Source of the DNA: Bacteroidales bacterium UBA5219
GTDB lineage: Bacteria; Bacteroidota; Bacteroidia; Bacteroidales; ML635J-15
Direction of reading: 5' to 3'
Length of the DNA: 49,327 nucleotides
NCBI GenBank assembly: GCA_002412425.1
Contig: DHVB01000044.1
Coordinates: forward strand, 36,934 to 86,260
This document shows, piece by piece, positions 17,793 through 23,670 of the stretch. Below the pieces are notes generated by a model. That model saw only the letters and a list, made by a program, of their open reading frames with translations. It was not told where the DNA came from and did no database searches. Position 1 is the first letter of the stretch. Every line of letters begins with the position of its first letter. Both the position numbers and the translations under genes were made by a program.

Positions 17793-17845
17793 TTTTTACA
17801 AAAGATTTTATAAAACACAGAAAATGCATAAAAAATAACTAATTT
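17793..17845. repeat. Left copy of a ~52-bp direct repeat
   Basis: The segment TTTTACAAAAGATTTTATAA and what follows it up to AACTAATTT is repeated almost exactly at 18423-18476, with two differences in about 50 bases. The two copies bracket the hairpin-rich element at 17852-18409. A third partial copy (AAAGATTTTATAAA) lies just before the pyrK start codon. Confidence 0.85.
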
Positions 17846-17991
17846 CACTCCTGTTTTCCGCTTTGCAACACCCTAAAAATTTATAAGGTAATTTGTATTA
17901 TTCGTTTTGCTGATTATCCTTCTTTAGAAGACGAGTTTTTGTAAGCGTTCCTATTTTCAGCGTTGCAGCACCCATGCCGAACAATTACGCT

Positions 17992-18076
17992 TTGCCCGCA
18001 AGGGCAACATGTGATTAACCGTAAGATTTATCTTGCGGTGAAGACATCTCCCCAGCCTTCTCGCCCGCAAGGGCGA
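17992..18076 (+). repeat. Structured repeat arm 1 (three hairpins)
   Basis: Order on the plus strand: hairpin TTGCCC-GCAA-GGGCAA (17992-18007), the conserved linker ACATGTGATTA, hairpin ACCGTAAG...CTTGCGGT, then hairpin TCGCCC-GCAA-GGGCGA (18061-18076). Arm 2 at 18192-18306 has the same order on the opposite strand with compensating base changes. Both outer loops are GNRA-type (GCAA). Confidence 0.75.
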
Positions 18077-18191
18077 CACAATGAACACAACACAGTTAAA
18101 AGTGATGAAAATTAATTGCAAAAAATTGATGAAAATTAATTTGCTATTTACAGTCGGTTTACTTTATAAACTTTTAACTGAGTTTATTGTA

Positions 18192-18306
18192 TTGCCCTTG
18201 CGGGCAAGGCTTTTGATGGTCTAAATACCGCAGGCTGCGCCTACGGTTAATCACATGTTGTCCTACGGACAAACCCCTGATAGTCTTATATTGTCCTTAC
18301 GGACAA
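18192..18306 (-). repeat. Structured repeat arm 2, inverted relative to arm 1
   Basis: Read on the minus strand: hairpin TTGTCC-GTAA-GGACAA (18306-18291), hairpin TTGTCC-GTA-GGACAA (18272-18258), the same linker ACATGTGATTA, hairpin ACCGTAGGC..GCCTGCGGT, then hairpin TTGCCC-GCAA-GGGCAA (18207-18192). Relative to arm 1, GCCC/GGGC has become GTCC/GGAC and AAG/CTT has become AGG/CCT, so both sides of the stems change together. Confidence 0.75.
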
Positions 18307-18422
18307 TTATATATGTATGCGATGTTTACGATGTTGTAGCACCCAAAAACAATAAACCACGCCTGATTATCTAAGAGTTAGCTGGTGTTATAAAAAAGTG
18401 CGGAAAACAAAAAAATTAATAA

Positions 18423-18476
18423 TATTTTACAAAAGATTTTATAAAACACAGAAAATGCACAAAAATTAACTAATTT
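18423..18476. repeat. Right copy of the ~52-bp direct repeat; upstream region of pyrK
   Basis: Nearly identical to 17793-17845. In this copy the sequence continues TAATTTTGC (18471-18478), a match to the Bacteroidota -7 box TAnnTTTG located 20 bases before the pyrK start; the left copy has TAATTTCA instead. The repeat may therefore be a duplicated pyrK promoter region, with the insertion separating the old copy from the gene. Confidence 0.6.
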
Positions 18477-18497
18477 TGCTAAAGATTTTATAAAAAA

Positions 18498-19268
18498 ATG
18501 AAAAAACTTATTCAAGACTTAAAAGTTATTAGCAATATAAAACTTAATGCTAATTATTATTTGTTAAAATTGTTTTCAGAAGAAGACTTACCGTTTATTT
18601 TGCCAGCTCAATTTGTGGAAATAAAAATTCCAAATTCGCCATCAACATTTTTGAGGCGTCCTATTAGTATTCATGATGTAAATTATGAAAAAAATACAAT
18701 TAAGTTATTAATCAATATTGCTGGCAAAGGCACAGAGTCGCTATCTAAAATTCATGCTGATGATTATTTAAACATAGTTTATCCTTTGGGAAATTCCTTT
18801 ACAATGCCAACTAGCGATAAAGTTTTGCTTGTTGGTGGCGGAATTGGTGTAGCACCTCTTTTATATACTGCAAAATACTTTTTGAATTTTGGTATAGAAT
18901 CCGATTTGTTACTTGGCTATAGAAGTAAAAGCAATATTGTTTTGCACGACAAGTTTTCAAAATATGGAAAAGTTTTTTACACAACCGACGATGGCAGTTT
19001 TGGCGAAGAAGGTCATGTTTTGAATCACTCTATTTTCACAGGTTCTGTATTTAATTATAAAAAGATTTATGCTTGTGGTCCTAAAATTATGCTAAAAAAC
19101 TTGTCCATTTGGGCTAATGAAAGAAATATTGACTGCGAAGTTTCTTTAGAAAACTTGATGGCTTGTGGTGTTGGTGCTTGTTTGTGTTGTGTTCAAAATA
19201 CAGTTGATGGTCATAAATGTGTTTGCACTGAAGGACCTGTTTTTAATTCAAAAGAAATTATATGGTAA
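18498..19268 (+). CDS. pyrK: Dihydroorotate dehydrogenase B electron-transfer subunit
   Basis: 256 residues. Ferredoxin-reductase-like FAD domain with R-R-P-I-S-I (53-58), NAD-binding G-G-G-I-G-V-A-P (113-120), and a C-terminal [2Fe-2S] site C223-x4-C228-x2-C231-x11-C243. PyrK passes electrons from dihydroorotate oxidation by PyrD to NAD+ in pyrimidine synthesis. The stop overlaps the pyrD start by seven bases, so the two subunits are translationally coupled. The gene is on the plus strand, opposite to the serpin, downstream of the repeat-rich region. Confidence 0.96.
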   Translation: MKKLIQDLKVISNIKLNANYYLLKLFSEEDLPFILPAQFVEIKIPNSPSTFLRRPISIHDVNYEKNTIKLLINIAGKGTESLSKIHADDYLNIVYPLGNSFTMPTSDKVLLVGGGIGVAPLLYTAKYFLNFGIESDLLLGYRSKSNIVLHDKFSKYGKVFYTTDDGSFGEEGHVLNHSIFTGSVFNYKKIYACGPKIMLKNLSIWANERNIDCEVSLENLMACGVGACLCCVQNTVDGHKCVCTEGPVFNSKEIIW

Positions 19269-20173
19269 ACTTAGAAATAAATTTTGCTGGTTTAAAGTTT
19301 AAAAACCCTATACTAACTGCCTCTGGCACATTTGGTTACGGAACAGAATTTGCTGATTTTATAGACCTGAATTTACTTGGTGGATTTATTGTTAAAGGTA
19401 CAACATTAAATCATCGCGAAGGCAATCCTTACCCAAGAATGGCAGAAACAGCTTCGGGAATGTTAAATGCTGTTGGTTTGCAAAATAAAGGCGTAAAATA
19501 TTTTTGTGAAAACATTTACCCTGAAATAAAAGATTTAAAAACCAATATTTTTGTAAACGTTTCTGGCTCAACAATAGAAGATTATGTTGCAACTGCCGAA
19601 ATGATAAACAATTTGGAAAACATTCCTGGCATAGAGCTTAACATTTCTTGTCCTAACGTAAAAGAAGGTGGAATGGCATTTGGCACTAGTTGTACATCTG
19701 CTGCTCAAGTTGTTAAGGAAGTTAGGAAAGTTTACAAAAAACATTTAATGGTTAAACTTTCTCCAAATGTTACTGATATTGTATCTATTGCTCAAACTGT
19801 TGAAAGTGAAGGAGCTAATAGCATTTCTTTAGTGAATACTTTTTTAGCAATGGCAATAGATGCAAAAACTCGAACACCAAAATTATCAACAATTACTGGA
19901 GGATTATCGGGTCCGGCAATTAAGCCAATTGCTTTAAGAATGGTTTGGCAAGTTTCTAAAGCGGTTAAAATTCCAATATGTGGTTTAGGTGGAATTATGA
20001 ATGCCGAAGATGTTATTGAGTTTATGCTTGCTGGTGCTTCATGCGTACAAATTGGAACTGCAAATTTTATCGACCCCGACATTACAATTAAAATCATTAA
20101 TGATTTGCAAGTCTTCTGCGAAAATCAAAAAATAAAAAATATAGATGAAATTATTGGAGGGTTGAGATTGTAA
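19262..20173 (+). CDS. pyrD: Dihydroorotate dehydrogenase B catalytic subunit
   Basis: 303 residues, class 1B. FMN-binding TIM barrel with A-S-G-T-F-G-Y-G near the N terminus, K45 in I-V-K-G-T-T, the catalytic C130 in N-I-S-C-P-N-V-K-E-G-G, K-L-S-P-N-V-T-D, and the phosphate-binding G-L-G-G-I and Q-I-G-T-A near the end. Cys as the catalytic base and pairing with pyrK identify the NAD-dependent class 1B enzyme, not the quinone-linked class 2. It is followed within 20 bases by convergent minus-strand genes. Confidence 0.97.
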   Translation: MVNLEINFAGLKFKNPILTASGTFGYGTEFADFIDLNLLGGFIVKGTTLNHREGNPYPRMAETASGMLNAVGLQNKGVKYFCENIYPEIKDLKTNIFVNVSGSTIEDYVATAEMINNLENIPGIELNISCPNVKEGGMAFGTSCTSAAQVVKEVRKVYKKHLMVKLSPNVTDIVSIAQTVESEGANSISLVNTFLAMAIDAKTRTPKLSTITGGLSGPAIKPIALRMVWQVSKAVKIPICGLGGIMNAEDVIEFMLAGASCVQIGTANFIDPDITIKIINDLQVFCENQKIKNIDEIIGGLRL

Positions 20174-20191
20174 CATTTAGTATATTCACTC

Positions 20192-20641
20192 TTATATCCC
20201 AAAATATTGTTTAAATTCAAAGGTTCCGCTTGTATAAGTTGTATCTAATTTTTCTTCTTGCACATTTGGAACTAATATTTCAGATGCAAAAGTTCCACTA
20301 ATGTAATGTTTACCTTTTTTCTTGTCGCAAATGCCTGTGATATGAAAAGGACCAAAAAACATATTTCTTCCCATACCAGATATGGTTCCATGATGTGTTA
20401 TTGTTCCTGTAATATTTTTTCCATCTTTATACAAAGTATCACTGCAAGTCCAATTATTTTCTAGTATTAAATATTCTTTTGTGGATTCCACAGCCACACA
20501 AAGCAATGTAACAGGTTGCATTACAGCTCCTGTAGTACTTTTAAAAACAAATTCATATCTACCTTCTGGAAGTGCCTGTTTCTCGCAACTTGAGAAAAAC
20601 ACTAATCCAATAAGAGCTATAAGCACTATAAATTTTTTCAT
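20192..20641 (-). CDS. Small lipoprotein, paralogue A
   Basis: 149 residues with a signal peptide and lipobox F-F-S-S-C (C19). The body contains L-P-E-G-R-Y-E-F-V-F-K, D-T-L-Y-K-D-G-K-N-I-T-G, T-H-H-G and G-P-F-H-I-T-G-I-C-D-K-K-K-G-K-H-Y-I-S-G, all shared with the next gene upstream. No family recognised; the overall pattern suggests a small beta-sandwich. It is the second of a tandem pair separated by 38 bases. Confidence 0.75.
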   Translation of the reverse strand: MKKFIVLIALIGLVFFSSCEKQALPEGRYEFVFKSTTGAVMQPVTLLCVAVESTKEYLILENNWTCSDTLYKDGKNITGTITHHGTISGMGRNMFFGPFHITGICDKKKGKHYISGTFASEILVPNVQEEKLDTTYTSGTFEFKQYFGI

Positions 20642-20679
20642 ATTCTAAATTTAAAATTATCATTATATTTTTCCCTCTT

Positions 20680-21126
20680 TTACTCCATAAAAAATTGTTT
20701 AAATTCAAAGGTGCCACTGATATTAGTTGTATCCCGAGTTATTACTCCTTCTTGTATATTTATAATTACTGATTTAGAAACAAAATCTCCACTGATATAA
20801 TGTTTCCCTTTTTTCTTGTCGCAAACACCTGTGATATGGAAAGGTCCATAATAGATAAGACCTTCCCCACCTCTTATGTCTCCATGATGTGTTAATATAC
20901 CAGTAATATTTTTTCCATCTTTATACAATGTATCTTTATATGGCTTGATTACTATATAATCTCGTGTTGACTCCACAACTTGGGAATGCCTTAAGCGTGC
21001 GGTAAGATTCGAGCCATAATTCTTAAAAGTAAAACTATAATAACCTTCAGGTATCGTCCGTTTCTCGCAACTTAAGAAAAACATTAATAATACAACAAAA
21101 CTTATAAGCACATCAATTTTTTTCAT
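20680..21126 (-). CDS. Small lipoprotein, paralogue B
   Basis: 148 residues with lipobox F-F-L-S-C (C20). It shares with paralogue A the I-P-E-G-Y-Y-S-F-T-F-K start, D-T-L-Y-K-D-G-K-N-I-T-G, L-T-H-H-G, Y-G-P-F-H-I-T-G-V-C-D-K-K-K-G-K-H-Y-I-S-G and a G-T-F-E-F-K-Q end. The region between the lipobox and D-T-L-Y is the most diverged. A tandem duplication with unknown role at the cell envelope. Confidence 0.75.
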   Translation of the reverse strand: MKKIDVLISFVVLLMFFLSCEKRTIPEGYYSFTFKNYGSNLTARLRHSQVVESTRDYIVIKPYKDTLYKDGKNITGILTHHGDIRGGEGLIYYGPFHITGVCDKKKGKHYISGDFVSKSVIINIQEGVITRDTTNISGTFEFKQFFME

Positions 21127-21441
21127 ATTCTAAGTATTTAAAGGCTAATATTTGATTATGACAATTTATTTTATATGGTAAAATTAGAGAATTTTCAAAT
21201 ATAAAGCAAATAAAATTCGCATATTTTTTATATGTCTTTATATATGCGCAAAGATATTCAATAAAATTACTCTTGATTAAACGACAATACAGTTGAAAGT
21301 TAAAAGCGATGCACTAAACGTAGTTGAAGCGTTGAAAGTATAATAAAAAACTTGTATAGTTTAGAGACGTTATCACAACGTCCCACTATACAAATTTCAG
21401 ATATTGCTTTTTGTCCTAGGACAAGACTTGGTTTATTTTTT
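21127..21441. other. 315-base intergenic region with dispersed-repeat fragments
   Basis: No gene is seen. From 21290 a CAGTTGAAAGTTAAAAG motif runs into AAAGCGATGCACT..GAAG, which also occurs at about 42588-42617. A hairpin follows at 21352-21393: outer stem TTGTATAGT/ACTATACAA, inner stem GACGTT/AACGTC, loop ATCAC. On the minus strand the hairpin lies about 50 bases downstream of the gene ending at 21442 and could act as a terminator, although no U-run follows. Confidence 0.6.
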
Positions 21442-21798
21442 TTATTCTTGAACTAAATCAATATTAATTTCTTGGTTAGTTCGAATATCCATTTCCATTT
21501 CAACAGATTGATAAGAAATAAATTCAACCTTAACAGTATGTTTTCCTGGTTTAATATTTTGGATAGTAAAATTTCCGTCTAAATCGGAATAGTATTTTGT
21601 TCCATCAATATAAATACTTGCTCCTGCTAAAGACTCATTACTTTTTTTATCTGTAATTATTCCTGATACATTAACAAAATTAGCTTTTTCAACAGCTTCG
21701 GTTTTGTTAGTTTTTACATTTTTGCTTGATTTATTATTATCTGCATAAGCAGTAATTGATAAGAAAGCAATTGCAATAATTAAGAAAGTAGTTTTCAT
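21442..21798 (-). CDS. Secreted stand-alone carboxypeptidase-like regulatory domain protein
   Basis: 118 residues: signal peptide 1-19 (M-K-T-T-F-L-I-I-A-I-A-F-L-S to A-Y-A), a Lys/Asn-rich linker, then one CarboxypepD_reg-like domain (V-S-G-I-I-T-D-K-K-S-N-E-S-L-A-G-A-S-I-Y-I-D-G). This is the same domain that sits at the N terminus of the TonB receptors, here without plug or barrel. Its promoter (21827-21883) has the same phased motif as those of the PhoB-like regulator and the TonB receptor nearby, so it may be a periplasmic accessory of that system. Function otherwise unknown. Confidence 0.8.
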   Translation of the reverse strand: MKTTFLIIAIAFLSITAYADNNKSSKNVKTNKTEAVEKANFVNVSGIITDKKSNESLAGASIYIDGTKYYSDLDGNFTIQNIKPGKHTVKVEFISYQSVEMEMDIRTNQEINIDLVQE

Positions 21799-21826
21799 AA
21801 ATGTTTTTAATTATTATTTAACGATA

Positions 21827-21883
21827 CAAAAATGACGTATAAGTATTTCATAAAAATTACATCAAAATTAAGATTCTGTTACA
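21827..21883 (-). promoter_or_regulatory. Candidate Pho-box-like promoter of the small secreted protein
   Basis: On the minus strand: TGTAACA (21883-21877), CTTAATT, TGTAATT, TGAAATA (21850-21844), each starting 11 bases apart, then 9 bases, then CATTTTTG (21834-21827), a one-mismatch -7 box. Only the most distal unit is a perfect TGTAACA. The -7 position and the 9-base gap match the other two sites exactly. Confidence 0.4.
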
Positions 21884-21913
21884 ATTTTATTTTTATAAAA
21901 ACATATTAATATT

Positions 21914-22390
21914 TTAATATTGTTTTTCGTCCACAATTGTACCTTTTTCATCCCACATACGCCAAATTCCTGTTTTTTCTCCTTCGTAATAATTCATTTC
22001 ATAACGTTGCATTCCTAATTCATCCCATATGCGCCAAGTTCCGTGTTTTTGTCCGTTTTTGTATTCGGCTTCAGAAATTAGCTGTCCAGAAATATCATAA
22101 TTTCTCCATAAACCATGAAGTTTTCCTTCTTTGTATGAGCGTATTTCTTTGGGTTTACGATTTTCGAAATAAATTATATAAGTTCCTTCTGGCAAACCGT
22201 TTTTAATTTGCATTTCGAGTTTAAGTGTTTTGTTTTCGTAATATTCGCGATAATCGCCAGTGTATAGCTCGTTTTGTTTTTTATCACGATAGTAAACACC
22301 TTCGTTTTGATATATTTGAGGAGTTTTTTGAGCTTGCAGGCTAAATACCACCAAAAATAACACTGTAATTAAAATCAATTTATGTCTCAT
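21914..22390 (-). CDS. YwqK-family MORN-variant repeat protein, secreted
   Basis: 158 residues with signal peptide 1-20 (ending L-Q-A-Q). Four or five repeats of about 23 residues follow, of the MORN_2 type: E-G-T-Y-I-I-Y, H-G-L-W-R-N-Y, H-G-T-W-R-I-W-D-E and T-G-I-W-R-M-W-D-E-K-G. Such proteins are often labelled YwqK antitoxin, but the name carries little functional meaning here, and a signal peptide argues against a cytoplasmic antitoxin. It has its own -7 box (TACCTTTG at 22422-22415). Confidence 0.82.
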   Translation of the reverse strand: MRHKLILITVLFLVVFSLQAQKTPQIYQNEGVYYRDKKQNELYTGDYREYYENKTLKLEMQIKNGLPEGTYIIYFENRKPKEIRSYKEGKLHGLWRNYDISGQLISEAEYKNGQKHGTWRIWDELGMQRYEMNYYEGEKTGIWRMWDEKGTIVDEKQY

Positions 22391-22414
22391 TTGTTCCTAA
22401 TTTATTTTATAGAA

Positions 22415-22446
22415 CAAAGGTATCTCGATTTTTCGAAATACCTTTG
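22415..22446 (-). terminator. Hairpin at the end of the TonB receptor/lipoprotein operon, containing the next gene's -7 box
   Basis: CAAAGGTAT (22415-22423) pairs perfectly with ATACCTTTG (22438-22446), and CGA/TCG can extend the stem inward. It lies 28 bases beyond the stop of the beta-helix lipoprotein on the minus strand; the tail after the stem (TTCTATAAAAT) is only weakly U-rich. The distal arm reads TACCTTTG on the minus strand, a full -7 consensus 25 bases before the MORN-protein start, so one palindrome may both end one transcript and start the next. Confidence 0.45.
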
Positions 22447-22473
22447 ATTTTTGCTTAAATTTTTAAAGTAAAA

Positions 22474-23634
22474 CTAAAATGTATATCCTGTCCAGTCGAA
22501 AATATTTGTTGGGCAACCTGTATTACCATTTTCAATTTTTACATTATCATATGTAGTTCCGTCTTTTTTGGTTATTTCGTTACCACTGATTGGTGTTGTT
22601 AAAGAATTAGTTATAGAAATTGTTGTTGTTTCTTGTGCATGACCTTTTTTATCATCTAAGTCAATCAAATCTTTAACTTGTCCTTTACCTTTTACTAATG
22701 CATTTATAATTGTAGCTTTAGCACCTCTGCGGATTTTAATAACATCGTGCATGTAATAACCTTCAGTTGTGCTAGCAGCTAAGCGAAGGTCAATGGTCAT
22801 GTTTTTAATTGTAAAATTAGCTTGATTTACGTGACCTGGTTCTGCTCCGTCTAAGTTACCGTCTGCTTCCACACCGCGTGGGTCTGATTCGCTACTTACA
22901 AATCCTGCTTCCCAAATACCGTAAGCATTTTCTAATGTACCATTGTAACCTTGTGTAAAGTCAAACATATCGTCATCAGAATTTACTACTAAAAGATTTT
23001 TCACATTTACACTACCTCCGAAAAATTCGATTCCATCGTCAGCTCCGTGAGGGATGTAAATATTTTCAATTTTTGTGCCATTACCAACGCCGTTTAATGT
23101 AAGCCCGTTGTGTTCTACGTTTGCACTTGAACGTGCTCCAGTATATTCAAGTTTTAAATAAGTAATAGAGCCTGAGTTATCGCTAGCATTAGTACCGCCA
23201 TAAAGATAAGCAGAATTAATTTCTGTAGAACCTTTTTCGGCTGGGTCAGCTAATGGAGCTTTTCCGTTGATAATTAAACCACCCCAGTGACCTTGTTCGG
23301 CATTTGCGATGTCGGCAGTCATTGTAACTGGTTTTTCAGCTGTACCATTTACATAAATTTTACCACCTTGTAAAACTAATATATAGCTTCCAAATCCTTT
23401 TTTAGCTTTGATAGTAGTTCCAGCAGGAATAGTTAAAACTCCACCTTCTTCTACAATTAGTGGACCTACTAACAAATATTCAACAGAAGCATCAAGTGTT
23501 TTACTACCAGTTATTGAGCCTGACAAGTTTTTATCCTCTGTTGGTGTAACAGGATCATCTGGTTCATCACCGCAAGCTACGAAAGCCATTGCAGCAACAA
23601 TAAGTAAATAAATTAAAGTTTTTTTCATTTTCAT
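22474..23634 (-). CDS. Lipoprotein with right-handed beta-helix, partner of the TonB receptor
   Basis: 386 residues with lipobox M-A-F-V-A-C (C21) and a D/P-rich linker, followed by repeated short hydrophobic strands typical of parallel beta-helix proteins (G-G-V-L-T-I-P-A-G-T-T-I-K-A, W-G-G-L-I-I-N-G, N-V-K-N-L-L-V-V-N-S-D-D-D-M-F-D). The Asp-rich D-D-D-M-F-D and the D-D-K-K-G segments could bind cations. It starts 36 bases after the TonB receptor stop and is surely co-transcribed with it. Such TonB receptor/lipoprotein pairs replace the SusC/SusD arrangement in some Bacteroidota. The Pho-like promoter suggests binding of a phosphorus compound at the surface, but this is inference. Confidence 0.75.
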   Translation of the reverse strand: MKMKKTLIYLLIVAAMAFVACGDEPDDPVTPTEDKNLSGSITGSKTLDASVEYLLVGPLIVEEGGVLTIPAGTTIKAKKGFGSYILVLQGGKIYVNGTAEKPVTMTADIANAEQGHWGGLIINGKAPLADPAEKGSTEINSAYLYGGTNASDNSGSITYLKLEYTGARSSANVEHNGLTLNGVGNGTKIENIYIPHGADDGIEFFGGSVNVKNLLVVNSDDDMFDFTQGYNGTLENAYGIWEAGFVSSESDPRGVEADGNLDGAEPGHVNQANFTIKNMTIDLRLAASTTEGYYMHDVIKIRRGAKATIINALVKGKGQVKDLIDLDDKKGHAQETTTISITNSLTTPISGNEITKKDGTTYDNVKIENGNTGCPTNIFDWTGYTF

Positions 23635-23670
23635 TAAAATTTTAATTGTTAATAATTCATTTTTTTTATT

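Larger units (their letters stand above)
17852..18409. mobile_element. Putative non-coding mobile element with short terminal inverted repeats
   Basis: 558 bases without a credible gene, markedly richer in G+C in places than the flanks. The ends form an inverted repeat (TGTTTTCCGC at 17852-17861, GCGGAAAACA at 18400-18409), with a second matching block AACACC just inside each end. The interior consists of two inverted arms, each with hairpins. The right-end sequence (GATTATCTAAGAGTTA and onward) recurs in degenerate form at 31920-31975. No transposase is encoded, so this would be a non-autonomous element or a BIME-like structured repeat; that classification is inference. Confidence 0.55.

Noticed and set aside
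17992..18306. Possible CRISPR array because of five similar short palindromes
   Set aside because: Units are not in one orientation, the intervals are unequal, and stems vary by compensating changes; no cas genes are near.
21914..22390. Toxin-antitoxin module based on the YwqK 'antitoxin' name
   Set aside because: The protein has a signal peptide and no toxin gene adjoins it; the label is a family name only.
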